A stretch of DNA of 64,000 bases from Flavobacterium ginsengisoli (GCF_029625315.1 NZ_CP121110.1:2613001-2677000), one strand, 5' to 3'. Numbered from the stretch's first letter, positions 1-8,815 are shown. The notes: generated by a model not told the origin, from the letters alone. Numbers and translations are program-made.

Positions 1-526
1 AACCTTTCCCAAGGGCTTCTTTCGTCAAAGCATCCCAAGTTTCTGGAGAATATCCTAAATTGAATTTTTTAATAGTTTCATTGGTAAATCCTCTTTCTTT
101 AAAATAAGATAAACCAATTGCTTTTCCTTCTTCAGAATTAATCAAAACATCCTGAAAATATTTAGCCGCAAATTCAGAAACCAAGTACATACTTTCACGA
201 AGATCTGTATTTGCTTTTTCTGCTTCTGTCTGTTCTGTTTCTTCAATTTCGATATTGTATTTTTTAGCTAAATATCGAATGGCTTCTGGATAAGTAAACT
301 GCGAGTGTTCCATTAAAAATTTAACAGAGTTCCCGCCTTTTCCTGTACTAAAATCCTTCCAGATTCCTTTTGCTGGCGAAACCATGAACGAAGGCGAACG
401 CTCATCGGAGAACGGACTCAAACCTTTGAAATTACTTCCTGCGCGTTTTAAATTGACAAAATCGCCGATAACCTCCTCTACTCGAGCAGTTTCAAAAACA
501 GAGTCAATGGTGCTTTGTGAAATCAA
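1..526 (-). CDS. dnaG: DNA primase DnaG, N-terminal part (runs off the window start)
   Basis: Primase that lays RNA primers at the replication fork. The reverse strand reads from a TTG codon at 526 as MISQSTIDSVFETARVEEV and on through the region that is normally the zinc-binding domain; about 175 residues are visible before the window ends. TTG is the only plausible start, because an in-frame TAA lies three codons upstream. The order of blocks (GSNFKGLSPF, PSFMVSP, GKGGNSVKFLMEH, YPEAIRYLAKKYNIE) is typical of DnaG. The four CHC2 zinc ligands are all absent: CPFH reads SPFS and CFGC reads DFST. The rest of the primase domain lies outside the window. Confidence 0.9.
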   Translation of the reverse strand, partial: MISQSTIDSVFETARVEEVIGDFVNLKRAGSNFKGLSPFSDERSPSFMVSPAKGIWKDFSTGKGGNSVKFLMEHSQFTYPEAIRYLAKKYNIEIEETEQTEAEKANTDLRESMYLVSEFAAKYFQDVLINSEEGKAIGLSYFKERGFTNETIKKFNLGYSPETWDALTKEALGKG

Positions 527-601
527 AGTGTATTAAATTTTAAAAGTTGAGAGCTTGCAAAAATACGCAAATCTTGTTGGACTTTTAATCATTTTAAACC
601 A

Positions 602-629
602 AAAAAAGCATCTCTCTCGAGATGCCTTT
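602..629 (-). terminator. Rho-independent terminator of the outer-membrane protein gene
   Basis: On the reverse strand a GC-rich stem (GGCATCTC / GAGATGC) is followed by a run of seven T. It lies just past the stop of the gene ending at 655 and before dnaG. Confidence 0.75.
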
Positions 630-654
630 TCACTAACTAAACTTAATTTTATTT

Positions 655-2250
655 TTAATTGAAATCGAAGCGTAATCCTAACGAAATATTATTTTGATCA
701 ACATTATTTTTTTCAAATAAAGGCTGTAAATCGTATTTCAAATACAAACTTGCTGATTTGTAACCAACGTATGTACTTAGCCCATAATTAAAATCATTTA
801 CGTTGAAATTACCCTTTGTTTTTTGCTTTACATCATTTCCAACCTCATCATCAAAACATAAAATTTGTTTTGATTTCACTCTAAATCCTGCATAACCTCC
901 TATACCAATTCTAGCACTTTTATGAGATTTAAAATAATTAACTCCATCTCGAACTTCTTTCTTAGTAAAATCAAACTCCAAATGCAATGGCACCATTACA
1001 TATACATTTCTAAATCGGGATTCGTCTAAATGTACAGGGCTTGTCACTAAATCGGTTTGTGCGCCATTTTTTTCAAAATAACGATCATCTGTCGCCCGCA
1101 GATTATTATACATCAGAGACATTCCGTATTTAAAATGCAACAAATTATCGTCTTTTAAAATTCTAGTGTTCCCAGTTATCCCCCATTCATAAAAGTGAGA
1201 CGGCAAATATTTAAAATCTGAATGCGCAACTTGACCATCTGTCACTAAATTATTTACTCCAAAAGCAAAAACGAATTGAGTAGTAGTTCTTTTTGATTGG
1301 CGTTTATCAACATCTTTTTGACCATGATACACTTTCATAGAAGTAAGATTAATGATTGTTTGATCCTCTTTATCACAATCATTACAATCTCCAATTACAA
1401 TTTTTGCCCCTTTGTTTTTATTTGTATTTTCTGTCTCAATTTTACCATCAACTCTATCTTGAACTAATTGGCTTAATTTATTTTCTTCGATAGCAACATT
1501 TGTTTCAATAGCAGCGGCACGAACTTTTGCTCTATTTAATTTAAGTTCTTCTCCTTTTTCTTTAGAAATTATTCCTTTTGAGACTTGATTATCTAATGAA
1601 TCTACTTCTATTTTTAAAGCTTTCTTTTCGTCATCTGTTATTTTTGTAATTTGATCAGCAATCGCTTTTGCCCTTACTTCAAATGAAATTTCTTTAGGAT
1701 CTCGTCCTTTATTTTCTCCAGTTTCTGGAACAGTATTTTCTACCACTTCAAGTTTTACATCTTTAAACCAAATTTGGCCAGTTCCGTCTAATAAAACTCC
1801 ATAAGAAATTGATGTTGCATCCTTTGGCACAAATAAAACAACTTCATATTTTGTCCAATTAGTTGAACCTTTTATAGGTCTGTTCTGCATATTATCAAAA
1901 GCAAGTACGCGAGCTGAATAATAATCGACACGCATCCAAAGTCCAGCCCATGAATTTACATTTTCTGTCTTTACATAAGCAGTCATTTTAAGCGTTTTAT
2001 CCTGATATAAATTAGATTTTATGGTTTTCGTAAGACTCCCAAAACCTTTAATTTTACTTTGAACTGATTTTATTGTAAAGATATTTTGATCGGTAGATTC
2101 CGGATTTTTCTCAAAACTCATTTCATATTTTACAGGGTCATGTTGCCAATAAGTCCAGTCTAAAACTTTTTTATAACTGCCACTCTCTTGTGCTGATAAT
2201 TTAGTTGCCAAAGCAACTATCATCATTGTAATTAATATAATTTTTTGCAT
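655..2250 (-). CDS. Secreted protein: N-terminal jelly-roll-like domain, coiled coil, C-terminal outer-membrane barrel
   Basis: 531 residues. A signal peptide ends near residue 20 (LATKLSAQ). Residues about 25-175 resemble the carbohydrate-binding-like module seen beside some regulators, with a GFGSLTKTIKS block, NSWAGLWMRVD, and GTGQIWFKDVKLEVV at its end. Residues about 185-275 are charged and predicted coiled coil (EKKALKIEVDSLDNQ, EENKLSQLVQDR). From about 300 the protein has alternating beta-strand character and ends in FDFN like an outer-membrane barrel. It is the last gene of a sigma / anti-sigma / OMP locus, which suggests it is the output or a sensor partner of that sigma factor. The exact function is unknown. 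Confidence 0.7.
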   Translation of the reverse strand: MQKIILITMMIVALATKLSAQESGSYKKVLDWTYWQHDPVKYEMSFEKNPESTDQNIFTIKSVQSKIKGFGSLTKTIKSNLYQDKTLKMTAYVKTENVNSWAGLWMRVDYYSARVLAFDNMQNRPIKGSTNWTKYEVVLFVPKDATSISYGVLLDGTGQIWFKDVKLEVVENTVPETGENKGRDPKEISFEVRAKAIADQITKITDDEKKALKIEVDSLDNQVSKGIISKEKGEELKLNRAKVRAAAIETNVAIEENKLSQLVQDRVDGKIETENTNKNKGAKIVIGDCNDCDKEDQTIINLTSMKVYHGQKDVDKRQSKRTTTQFVFAFGVNNLVTDGQVAHSDFKYLPSHFYEWGITGNTRILKDDNLLHFKYGMSLMYNNLRATDDRYFEKNGAQTDLVTSPVHLDESRFRNVYVMVPLHLEFDFTKKEVRDGVNYFKSHKSARIGIGGYAGFRVKSKQILCFDDEVGNDVKQKTKGNFNVNDFNYGLSTYVGYKSASLYLKYDLQPLFEKNNVDQNNISLGLRFDFN

Positions 2251-2288
2251 GATTTTCGTTTTTTGATTGATGATTGATGATTCTTTAT

Positions 2289-3016
2289 TTATTCTTCGTA
2301 ATTTCTATTTGCTATAGCACTTTTTACAGCTTTCAAATTTTTATTAAATTTATCTAGCGCAGACTCTCTATAAGATTGATTTAATTCTGTTTCGGCATTT
2401 AAAAGCAAATCGTTAGGATTTACTGTAACCGCTTTTTCTGTTTTTTCTAATTATTTCGTCAGTAGTTTTTGTTTCGACTTTACCATTAACTTCTGCCAAT
2501 AATTGTTCTGCCGAAATGTATTTGCTTTTATTTTCAGATTGGTGATTCTTATTTTCAAAAGAACTAACTGTTGCACTATCTCCTTTTAAATCATCCTTAA
2601 TTGAAGACTCTACTTTACTTGCAAGTTGTTCTGAATTCTTGTTTTGATTATGAATTTCAACAACAGCTTGAACATGTTTCATTATTCGTTTCGGATTATG
2701 GTTATTAATATTTATAACCTCATCTTTATTTACTCCTACTACATTTAAAGTGTCTTTATTTATTTTTTGTTCTAAAACTATTGGTGTATTCTTTTTAATT
2801 TCTACAGTTTCGGAACGATTAAAATAGATTGTGCCGACCAATAAAAACCCTACAAAACTTGCTTGCGATATAAAGCCATTTTTTGCTTTTCTTAGGTTTC
2901 TTTTCTTCTGTCACGCTCAACATCGCATCCAATCGATCCCAAGCTTTGTTACTTGGTTCTATTTCGCGTTGATTTAGCTTTTCACGGAAATCCTTTTCAA
3001 AATTATTCGGTTCCAT
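2289..3016 (-). CDS. Putative anti-sigma factor, single-pass membrane protein (two frameshifts as written)
   Basis: The gene starts at the ATG at 3016 (MEPNNFEKDFREKLNQREIE) and, with two 1-base corrections, reads 241 residues to the TAA at 2289. Corrections: GCTTGC at 2861-2866 should be GCTGC (gives YIAASFVGF), and T6 at 2441-2446 should be T5 (gives IRKTEKAVTV). A short cytoplasmic N-terminus with the EPSNKAWDRLDAML motif is followed by one membrane helix (WLYIAASFVGFLLVGTIYF) and a long polar periplasmic part. This is the usual plan of flavobacterial anti-sigma proteins encoded right after an ECF sigma factor. Both breaks fit base-calling errors better than decay, since the frame is otherwise open and well kept. 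Confidence 0.7.
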
Positions 3017-3562
3017 TATCTTGTTTTTTAAAATAGTAATTTGTGTTTGCGACATTTTTCTGGCGTGCGATAATTGCGATTTCGATGTTCCTTCATTAAT
3101 TCCTAACATCTTGGCAATTTCATTGTGTTTGTAACCTTCAATTGCATATAAATTGAAAACCATTTTATAGCCGTCCGGCAAAGCATCAATTAAATACTGA
3201 ATCTGTTCTACGGTAAAATGACTGTCAATTTCATTAAAGCTTTCTTCTACAAAAAACTCATCTTCGGCAAATTTTACTTTTTTCTGAACTCTTAAGTAGG
3301 AAATGCATTCGTTAACCATAATTCGGCGGATCCAACCTTCAAAACTTCCTTTGTGTTCAAAGTTTTTCAAATTTGTAAACACTTTCATGAAAGCCGTTAT
3401 CATTACATCTTCTGCTAATTGAATGTCTTTTATATATTGACGGCACACACTTAACATTTTAGAAGAATATTTACCATAAATCTGCTGCTGTGCCTGACGA
3501 TTGTTCTCGACAGCCAGCTTTATGATTTTGGTTTCTTCTTGATGCAATGGTATAATTTTCAT
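2819..3562 (-). CDS. ECF-type RNA polymerase sigma-70 factor
   Basis: Extracytoplasmic-function sigma factor. Region 2 is at residues about 24-75 (YGKYSSKMLSVCRQYIKD, FMKVFTNLKNF) and region 4 at about 120-170 (LPDGYKMVFNLYAIEGYKH, MLGINEGTSKSQLSHARK). As written, the frame runs past the natural end into the anti-sigma N-terminus (MEPNNFEKD) down to 2819, giving an apparent fusion of 247 residues. If T6 at 3024-3029 is T5, the sigma factor ends at LKTR with a TAATG overlap with the next ATG at 3016, leaving 181 residues, the normal size. I therefore think 3016-3562 is the real gene, but a true fusion cannot be excluded from sequence alone. Confidence 0.85.
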   Translation of the reverse strand: MKIIPLHQEETKIIKLAVENNRQAQQQIYGKYSSKMLSVCRQYIKDIQLAEDVMITAFMKVFTNLKNFEHKGSFEGWIRRIMVNECISYLRVQKKVKFAEDEFFVEESFNEIDSHFTVEQIQYLIDALPDGYKMVFNLYAIEGYKHNEIAKMLGINEGTSKSQLSHARKMSQTQITILKNKIMEPNNFEKDFREKLNQREIEPSNKAWDRLDAMLSVTEEKKPKKSKKWLYIASKFCRVFIGRHNLF

Positions 3563-3880
3563 TAATAAGCTTTTGGTTTTGGTTTTAGAAATAGACTTCT
3601 ATTAGCATAGACGATTGTCGATTTGAAATGGTTGCATGAAGTATGAAAAATTTTCAAAAAAATAAATTCCAAAAACGAGATTGGGTTATTGGCTCTTATT
3701 AATGTAAACTTAAGTAAACTTCTCACATAAGACATACTAATCTCTAAGCATTCTTAAATACATTGAGAATTTCCTTAAACGTTATTAAAGCAAGTTTTTC
3801 TAATTAATACACATTTACGTATTAAATCTATTATATTTACTTTCGAAAAATTTACCAAAAACAAACCTAAAACCAATTAA
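3563..3880. other. Divergent intergenic region, AT-rich
   Basis: This 318-base gap separates the sigma-factor gene (reverse) from the small lipoprotein gene (forward). It must hold both promoters. I see no strong TAnnTTTG element, repeat or hairpin in it. Confidence 0.5.
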
Positions 3881-4384
3881 ATGAAAGACAAATTTTACTC
3901 AATTCTAGTTCTTTTTATTGCCGTTTTTTGCTGTAAAAACTGCTCTACTGAATACATTAAAGGCGGAGACAACAAAGCAATCTCTAATTATGAAAAAATG
4001 CTTTTCGACAATTCAACAATCCAAGCGGAATTATATGATGAATATAAAGAGACTACGATTAAAATTGCTGGCATACCAATGAAGACTTACAAATTTAGGT
4101 ATCATTTTGATTTGGATGGGAACACTTATGAAGGAGAACATACTTTTGACGTTGACCTTCCAAAATCAAACAAATTGACTGTTTACTATCTTAAAGGTGA
4201 CCCAGATTTTAACCTTGCAAATCCAAAATCAGAATTAGCAAAGGAAAAAGAAAAAAACTCCTCCAATAGTAGTTTATATTGGGCTATTGGCTGGGGAATA
4301 TTTAGCTTGATGGCATTATTTGGCGTTATCAATGAATTTAAGAAAAAACCAGAATCCGAAACAGAAATTGAAACAGCAGAGTAA
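3881..4384 (+). CDS. Small membrane lipoprotein-like protein, DUF3592-like
   Basis: 167 residues. The N-terminus is a hydrophobic signal followed by cysteines (IAVFCCKNCSTEY), compatible with a lipobox. The middle (KTYKFRYHFDLDGNTYEGEH, KLTVYYLKGDPDFN) resembles DUF3592 domains, which share a 'y-v-Y-dP-nP' pattern near the end. A single membrane helix follows (LYWAIGWGIFSLMALFGVI) with a charged tail. No enzymatic role is known. It is monocistronic, closed by a strong terminator. Confidence 0.55.
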   Translation: MKDKFYSILVLFIAVFCCKNCSTEYIKGGDNKAISNYEKMLFDNSTIQAELYDEYKETTIKIAGIPMKTYKFRYHFDLDGNTYEGEHTFDVDLPKSNKLTVYYLKGDPDFNLANPKSELAKEKEKNSSNSSLYWAIGWGIFSLMALFGVINEFKKKPESETEIETAE

Positions 4385-4401
4385 AATTTGCTTCATTATA
4401 A

Positions 4402-4440
4402 ACAAAAACCTCTTTTAAAAATTTTAAAAGAGGTTTTTGT
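4402..4440 (+). terminator. Strong bidirectional terminator
   Basis: Perfect inverted repeat ACAAAAACCTCTTTTAAA with its complement, T-rich on both sides. It separates the convergent lipoprotein gene and the polyprenyl synthase gene. Confidence 0.85.
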
Positions 4441-4477
4441 TTATCTTATATTTAAAGTCAATTTTTCAATTAAAAAG

Positions 4478-5455
4478 TTATTTCTTTCTCTCAATAACAT
4501 AATTCACCATCAAAGTCAGCGCATCTTTATACTCAGAATCTTCGAAGTTTTGAAGTAATGCAAGTGCTTCCTGCTGGAATTCGACCATTTTGTTTTCGGC
4601 GTAAGCCAAACCATTATTATCTTTTACAAAAGCAATCACTTCTTTTACGCGTTTTTTGTCTTTGTTGTGGTTTTTAATAGAATTTATCAGCCACTTTTTT
4701 TCTTGTGGAGTACAAGTATTTAAAACGTGAATTAAAGGCAATGTCATTTTTTGCTCTTTAATATCTATTCCTGTTGGTTTTCCGATGGCTTCTTCACTAT
4801 AATCAAATAAATCGTCTTTGATTTGAAATGCCATTCCTATCAATTCACCGAATTTACGCATGTTTTCTACCTGTACATCATCTTCAATTACGGCTTTCGC
4901 GCCAAGCGCACAACAAGCGGCAATAAGCGTTGCAGTTTTCTTTCTGATAATTTCGTAATAAACATCTTCGGTAATATCGAGTCTTCTTGCTTTTTCGATT
5001 TGAAGCAATTCTCCTTCGCTCATTTCACGAACGGCAACAGAAATGATTCTTAATAAATCAAAATCGCCATTATCAATAGAAAGCAATAAACCTTTAGACA
5101 ATAAATAATCTCCAACTAAAACGGCAATCTTATTTTTCCAAAGTGCATTAATTGAGAAAAATCCGCGACGGCGATTACTATCATCTACAACATCATCGTG
5201 TACTAAAGTAGCGGTGTGAATAAGCTCAATTACTGACGCTCCGCGATAGGTTCTTTCGTTTACTGTACCGCCTGAAACCATTTTTGCAGTAAGAAAAACA
5301 AACATCGGACGCATTTGTTTTCCTTTACGGTTTACGATATAATAAGTGATTCTGTTTAGTAAGGCAACCTTAGAAGTCATCGACTCATGGAACTTTTTTT
5401 CGAAAAGTTCCATCTCGTTAAAAATGGTACGCTTTATTTGAGATGTAATATTCAT
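4478..5455 (-). CDS. Polyprenyl (octaprenyl/heptaprenyl-type) diphosphate synthase
   Basis: 325 residues, trans-isoprenyl diphosphate synthase family. It elongates farnesyl diphosphate with isopentenyl diphosphate to make the quinone side chain. The first aspartate-rich motif HDDVVDDSNRRRG is at residues 86-98 and the second, FQIKDDLFDY, at about 213-222. The GKQMRP block near residue 45 binds the homoallylic substrate. The size matches IspB/HepT-type long-chain enzymes. Chain length cannot be read from sequence here. The gene starts at an ATG and is probably transcribed alone. Confidence 0.9.
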   Translation of the reverse strand: MNITSQIKRTIFNEMELFEKKFHESMTSKVALLNRITYYIVNRKGKQMRPMFVFLTAKMVSGGTVNERTYRGASVIELIHTATLVHDDVVDDSNRRRGFFSINALWKNKIAVLVGDYLLSKGLLLSIDNGDFDLLRIISVAVREMSEGELLQIEKARRLDITEDVYYEIIRKKTATLIAACCALGAKAVIEDDVQVENMRKFGELIGMAFQIKDDLFDYSEEAIGKPTGIDIKEQKMTLPLIHVLNTCTPQEKKWLINSIKNHNKDKKRVKEVIAFVKDNNGLAYAENKMVEFQQEALALLQNFEDSEYKDALTLMVNYVIERKK

Positions 5456-5614
5456 TTAGACTCCAAATATACTATTTTAAATAAAAATACGTTGTGTATT
5501 TTAGGTTAGGATTTAAATAATTTATGCCTTAACCTGAAAAAAAAACTCCAAAAATAGCTCTAACTAATACTGATTTGAATTCATTAACTTAAAAGAACCC
5601 AAAATTATTATTTT

Positions 5615-6481
5615 ATGAAAACAAAGCTTTTATTAATTAGTACTTGTATTACTATGTCTTTTTTCGTCAGCTGTAATTCTGATGAAAAAACAAATGACGG
5701 ATCGGGATCGACAGCGGCGATTACCAACGATGAGATTATAACCAACTCTAAAATCGATGCTTCTGTAGAAGATGTTACTAATATTGCCGAAGATCAATTT
5801 AGCTCTCAGCTCAATGTAAATTCAAAACCAAGCGGACCTATAAAAAATTATCTTCCTAGCTGTGCTACAATTACTACCGTTTTGACCAATAATACTTGGA
5901 CAAAAACAGTAGATTTTGGTGTTGAAGGCTGTACTTTAAATAACGGAAATACAGTAAAAGGTAAAATGGTTGTTTCTTTTGCAAACGATTTTACTTCTTC
6001 TACACAAACAATCAGCTATACTTTTGAAGGATTTTATCATAATGGCAAAAAAATTCAGGGAAGCAAAAGTATTGTCAGAACAATTAAAGAAACCAATTTA
6101 TTAGTAACGCCGCACCCAGTATCAACAGCAGCTATAGATTTAACTATTACTTTTGATGATGGAAAAGTTTATTCTAGAAAAGGAACTTTAACAAAAGAAA
6201 TGACTTCTGGTTATGACACATGGTTTGATTGGGATGATAATGTCTTTATGATTACCGGAAGTGGCACTACAACTTTCCCTAACGGAGATACTTTCTCGGC
6301 AGAAATTACAACTCCATTAGAGTTTGATGCGTCTTGCAGAAAATCTTTTGCAGTAAAAGGAATTGTTTCTATAACTAAAAATGGTGCTACGGCAACAATA
6401 GATTATGGTAGCGGAGAGTGTGATACGCTTGCAAAAGTAACAAAAGACGGAGTTACTGAAGAAGTAGATTTGAAAAAATAA
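5615..6481 (+). CDS. Putative lipoprotein of unknown function
   Basis: 288 residues. Signal peptide with lipobox at residues about 10-20 (TMSFFVSCNSDEK), so the mature protein likely starts at Cys20 and sits in the outer membrane. The body has beta-rich segments and two pairs of spaced cysteines (SCATITT...EGCTLNN; ASCRKSF...GECDTL). I do not recognise a named domain; similar lipoproteins are common in Flavobacterium. A terminator follows directly. Confidence 0.6.
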   Translation: MKTKLLLISTCITMSFFVSCNSDEKTNDGSGSTAAITNDEIITNSKIDASVEDVTNIAEDQFSSQLNVNSKPSGPIKNYLPSCATITTVLTNNTWTKTVDFGVEGCTLNNGNTVKGKMVVSFANDFTSSTQTISYTFEGFYHNGKKIQGSKSIVRTIKETNLLVTPHPVSTAAIDLTITFDDGKVYSRKGTLTKEMTSGYDTWFDWDDNVFMITGSGTTTFPNGDTFSAEITTPLEFDASCRKSFAVKGIVSITKNGATATIDYGSGECDTLAKVTKDGVTEEVDLKK

Positions 6482-6498
6482 ACATCCTTTTTGTCCAG

Positions 6499-6550
6499 TA
6501 AAAAAGCATTAAGAACAAGAATTGTTATCTCGTTTTTAATGCTTTTTTTT
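6499..6550 (+). terminator. Terminator after the lipoprotein gene
   Basis: Inverted repeat AAAGCATTAA ... TTAATGCTTT with a run of eight T, 20 bases past the stop codon. Confidence 0.75.
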
Positions 6551-6652
6551 ATCGTTAAAAACCGATCAAATGTCCCTATGGGACACAATTATCATTATGA
6601 ATATTTTTTTCTACCAACGAGATATTCCTAACGGAATATTTTTTAGCAAATA

Positions 6653-7699
6653 TTATTCTGCTTCTTTATTCGCTAATTGTCCACAAGCGGCGTCAATGTC
6701 TTTTCCTCGACTTCTTCTCACTTTTACAACTACCCCGATATTTTCTAAAGCTTTTATGTAAGCCATAATTGATTCTTCTGAAGCTTGTTGGAATTCACCA
6801 TCATCAATTGGATTATATTCAATTAAGTTGACCTTACAAGGCACATATTTACAAAACTTAACCAAAGCATCAACTGAAGCTTTATCGTCGTTAATTCCTT
6901 TCCAAACCACATATTCGTAAGAAATTTTGCTTTTAGTTTTTCTGTACCAATATTCTAAAGCCTCTCTCAGATCTTTTAGAGGGAAATTTTTACTAAAAGG
7001 CATAATTCGAGCGCGCGTTTCGTCTATCGCTGAGTGTAGAGAAACTGCTAGTTTAAACTTCACGTCATCATCTGCCATTTTTTTAATCATTTTAGGAATT
7101 CCTGAAGTCGAAACCATGATTCGTTTTGGAGACATTCCTAAACCTTCTTCAGAAGTAATCATGTCGATTGCTTTAATGACATTGTTGTAATTCATTAAAG
7201 GTTCTCCCATTCCCATAAAAACAATATTAGAAAGCGGATGATTGTAATACAAACGGCTTTCTTTGTCGATTGCTAGCACTTGATCGTAAATTTCGCCTGG
7301 CTCTAGATTTCGCATTCTCTTTAATCTTGCAGTTGCACAGAAATTGCAATCTAAACTACAGCCAACCTGACTAGAAACACAAGCAGTAGTTCTGGTTTCA
7401 GTCGGAATTAAAACAGACTCTACTACAAGTCCATCATGAAGTCTAACGGCATTTTTTACTGTTCCGTCGCTACTTTTTTGCATTGTGTCAACCTTAATAT
7501 GATTGATTACAAAATTATTTTCAAGCATAGACCTTGTAGCTTTTGCTACGTTTGTCATGTCTTCAAAACTGTGAGCGCCTTTACTCCATAACCACTCGTA
7601 AACCTGATTTCCTCTGAAAGCTTTATCTCCATTTTCAACAAAAAAATCGCGAAGCTGTTCTTTTGATAAGGCTCTTATGTCTTTTTTCTCCATTTGCAT
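6653..7699 (-). CDS. rlmN: Dual-specificity 23S rRNA/tRNA adenine-C2 methyltransferase RlmN
   Basis: Radical-SAM enzyme that methylates C2 of A2503 in 23S rRNA and A37 in some tRNAs. The CxxxCxxC cluster motif is in VGCSLDCNFCATARLK (cysteines near 114, 118, 121). The GEP motif (FMGMGEPLMNY) and the C-terminal CGQL with the second catalytic cysteine are present. I choose the ATG at 7699 (MQMEKKDIRALS). The longer frame to a TTG at 7708 starts inside the promoter's TTTG. A -7 element TAACTTTG lies only a few bases upstream, so the message may be nearly leaderless. The reading frame is complete at normal length (348 residues). Confidence 0.95.
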   Translation of the reverse strand: MQMEKKDIRALSKEQLRDFFVENGDKAFRGNQVYEWLWSKGAHSFEDMTNVAKATRSMLENNFVINHIKVDTMQKSSDGTVKNAVRLHDGLVVESVLIPTETRTTACVSSQVGCSLDCNFCATARLKRMRNLEPGEIYDQVLAIDKESRLYYNHPLSNIVFMGMGEPLMNYNNVIKAIDMITSEEGLGMSPKRIMVSTSGIPKMIKKMADDDVKFKLAVSLHSAIDETRARIMPFSKNFPLKDLREALEYWYRKTKSKISYEYVVWKGINDDKASVDALVKFCKYVPCKVNLIEYNPIDDGEFQQASEESIMAYIKALENIGVVVKVRRSRGKDIDAACGQLANKEAE

Positions 7700-7705
7700 C
7701 GTTCG

Positions 7706-7713
7706 CAAAGTTA
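7706..7713 (-). promoter_or_regulatory. -7 promoter element TAACTTTG of rlmN
   Basis: Reverse strand shows TAACTTTG, matching the Bacteroidota TAnnTTTG element, seven bases before the chosen ATG. Confidence 0.6.
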
Positions 7714-7939
7714 ATTTATTTCCAGTGTTTTCTAAAACTTAAAGCATTTTACCTCCTTTTTTCTTGATTTCTTTTCAAAAAATAAAACAAGAAAACCAAT
7801 ATCGCCATTCTCAACCAAAACACGCAACAAACTAAAAAACAAATATTTACACAAAACTTCATTTCCTTAGAATGGGCATAACCATAGCATTAATAAGCCT
7901 TTGCACTCTTTACTATAATAATTTAATAAAAGTTTAGCC

Positions 7940-7953
7940 ATGATTTTTATCAT
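7940..7953 (+). promoter_or_regulatory. FNR/CRP-like operator ATGATTTTTATCAT before the first yceI-like gene
   Basis: Inverted repeat ATGAT-N4-ATCAT, the same layout as FNR/CRP-family sites. Its centre is 29.5 bases before a -7 element TAATTTTG at 7976-7983, which places it near -41.5 as in class II activation. The identical 14-mer with identical spacing recurs at 8802-8815. Confidence 0.65.
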
Positions 7954-7975
7954 TTCATGTTCTTCGCGCGCGCGA

Positions 7976-7983
7976 TAATTTTG
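7976..7983 (+). promoter_or_regulatory. -7 promoter element TAATTTTG
   Basis: Matches TAnnTTTG and is preceded by the FNR/CRP-like site instead of a clear -33 TTG. Reads toward the yceI-like gene at 8075. Confidence 0.55.
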
Positions 7984-8074
7984 GTCTAAGAAATAAGGAT
8001 AGCTTTTGATTCTTTAACCACTAATTGAATCTTAAAACTTCCTGATTTGAATGATTAACCTATACTTTATCAAC

Positions 8075-8635
8075 ATGAAAACAATTCAATCATTTTTACT
8101 GACAATTATTTTTACAACAATGGCATTAGAGGCAAATGCTCAAAAAAATTATAGCATAGCTGCAAACTCAACTTTTGAAGTAGCGGGAACCTCTACAGTA
8201 CACGACTGGGTAATGAAATCTACAGAAGGAACAGGAAGCGCTAACTTAATTATTAAAGATTCTAAACTTGCCAGCATAAATAGTTTAAGTGTTTCCTTAT
8301 TGGCCGAAAGCCTAAAAAGCTATAAAGCCAGCATGGACAAAGTAGCTTATGAGGCCATGGATACTGAAACACATAAATATATTGAATACGTATTAAAATC
8401 TGCAGAAAAAATAGATGACAACACTTGGAATCTAACAGGAATTTACACTATTGCTGGAGTGAGTAAAGAATATAAAACTCAGGTAAAAGTAACTACTAAT
8501 AAAGGGAGCATCATTTTACAAGGTTCTAATCAAATTACTTTTGGCGATTTTGAAATGACACCTCCAAAAGCTGCCTTGGGAGTTGTAAAAGCAGGAAAAG
8601 ATCTAACTGTAATTTTCAATATTATTTTAAGCTAA
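8075..8635 (+). CDS. Secreted YceI-like domain protein (first of the cluster)
   Basis: 186 residues from the ATG at 8075 (MKTIQSFLLT); an ATG at 8051 in the same frame is a weaker start because it would precede the signal peptide by eight polar residues. The signal peptide ends at ANAQ. The rest is a YceI-like lipocalin-fold barrel: AANSTFEVAGTSTVHDW, YVLKSAEKI, LTGIYTIAGVSKEY and QITFGDFEM. YceI proteins bind isoprenoid or amphiphilic lipids in the periplasm. It shares most motifs with the next gene, so the two are duplicates. A possible FNR/CRP-type site lies upstream. Confidence 0.85.
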   Translation: MKTIQSFLLTIIFTTMALEANAQKNYSIAANSTFEVAGTSTVHDWVMKSTEGTGSANLIIKDSKLASINSLSVSLLAESLKSYKASMDKVAYEAMDTETHKYIEYVLKSAEKIDDNTWNLTGIYTIAGVSKEYKTQVKVTTNKGSIILQGSNQITFGDFEMTPPKAALGVVKAGKDLTVIFNIILS

Positions 8636-8801
8636 ATCTTGATGTTAAAAAATCTTCATTTTTAACATTTTATCTCTTCGAATTAAATGTTAAAAAATAG
8701 CAATTCAATAAAATCAAGCTTCTCTTTTTGCTTAACTGATCAATTCTATAGAAAATGAAAACGTTGTAGTTATTAAATACCTATTTAATAAAATTTTAAC
8801 A

Positions 8802-8815
8802 ATGATTTTTATCAT
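8802..8815 (+). promoter_or_regulatory. FNR/CRP-like operator, second copy
   Basis: ATGATTTTTATCAT, identical to the site at 7940-7953. Its centre lies 29.5 bases before GATCTTTG at 8838-8845, a -7-like element one base off the consensus. The bases just upstream (TTTAATAAAA) are also shared. Confidence 0.65.
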
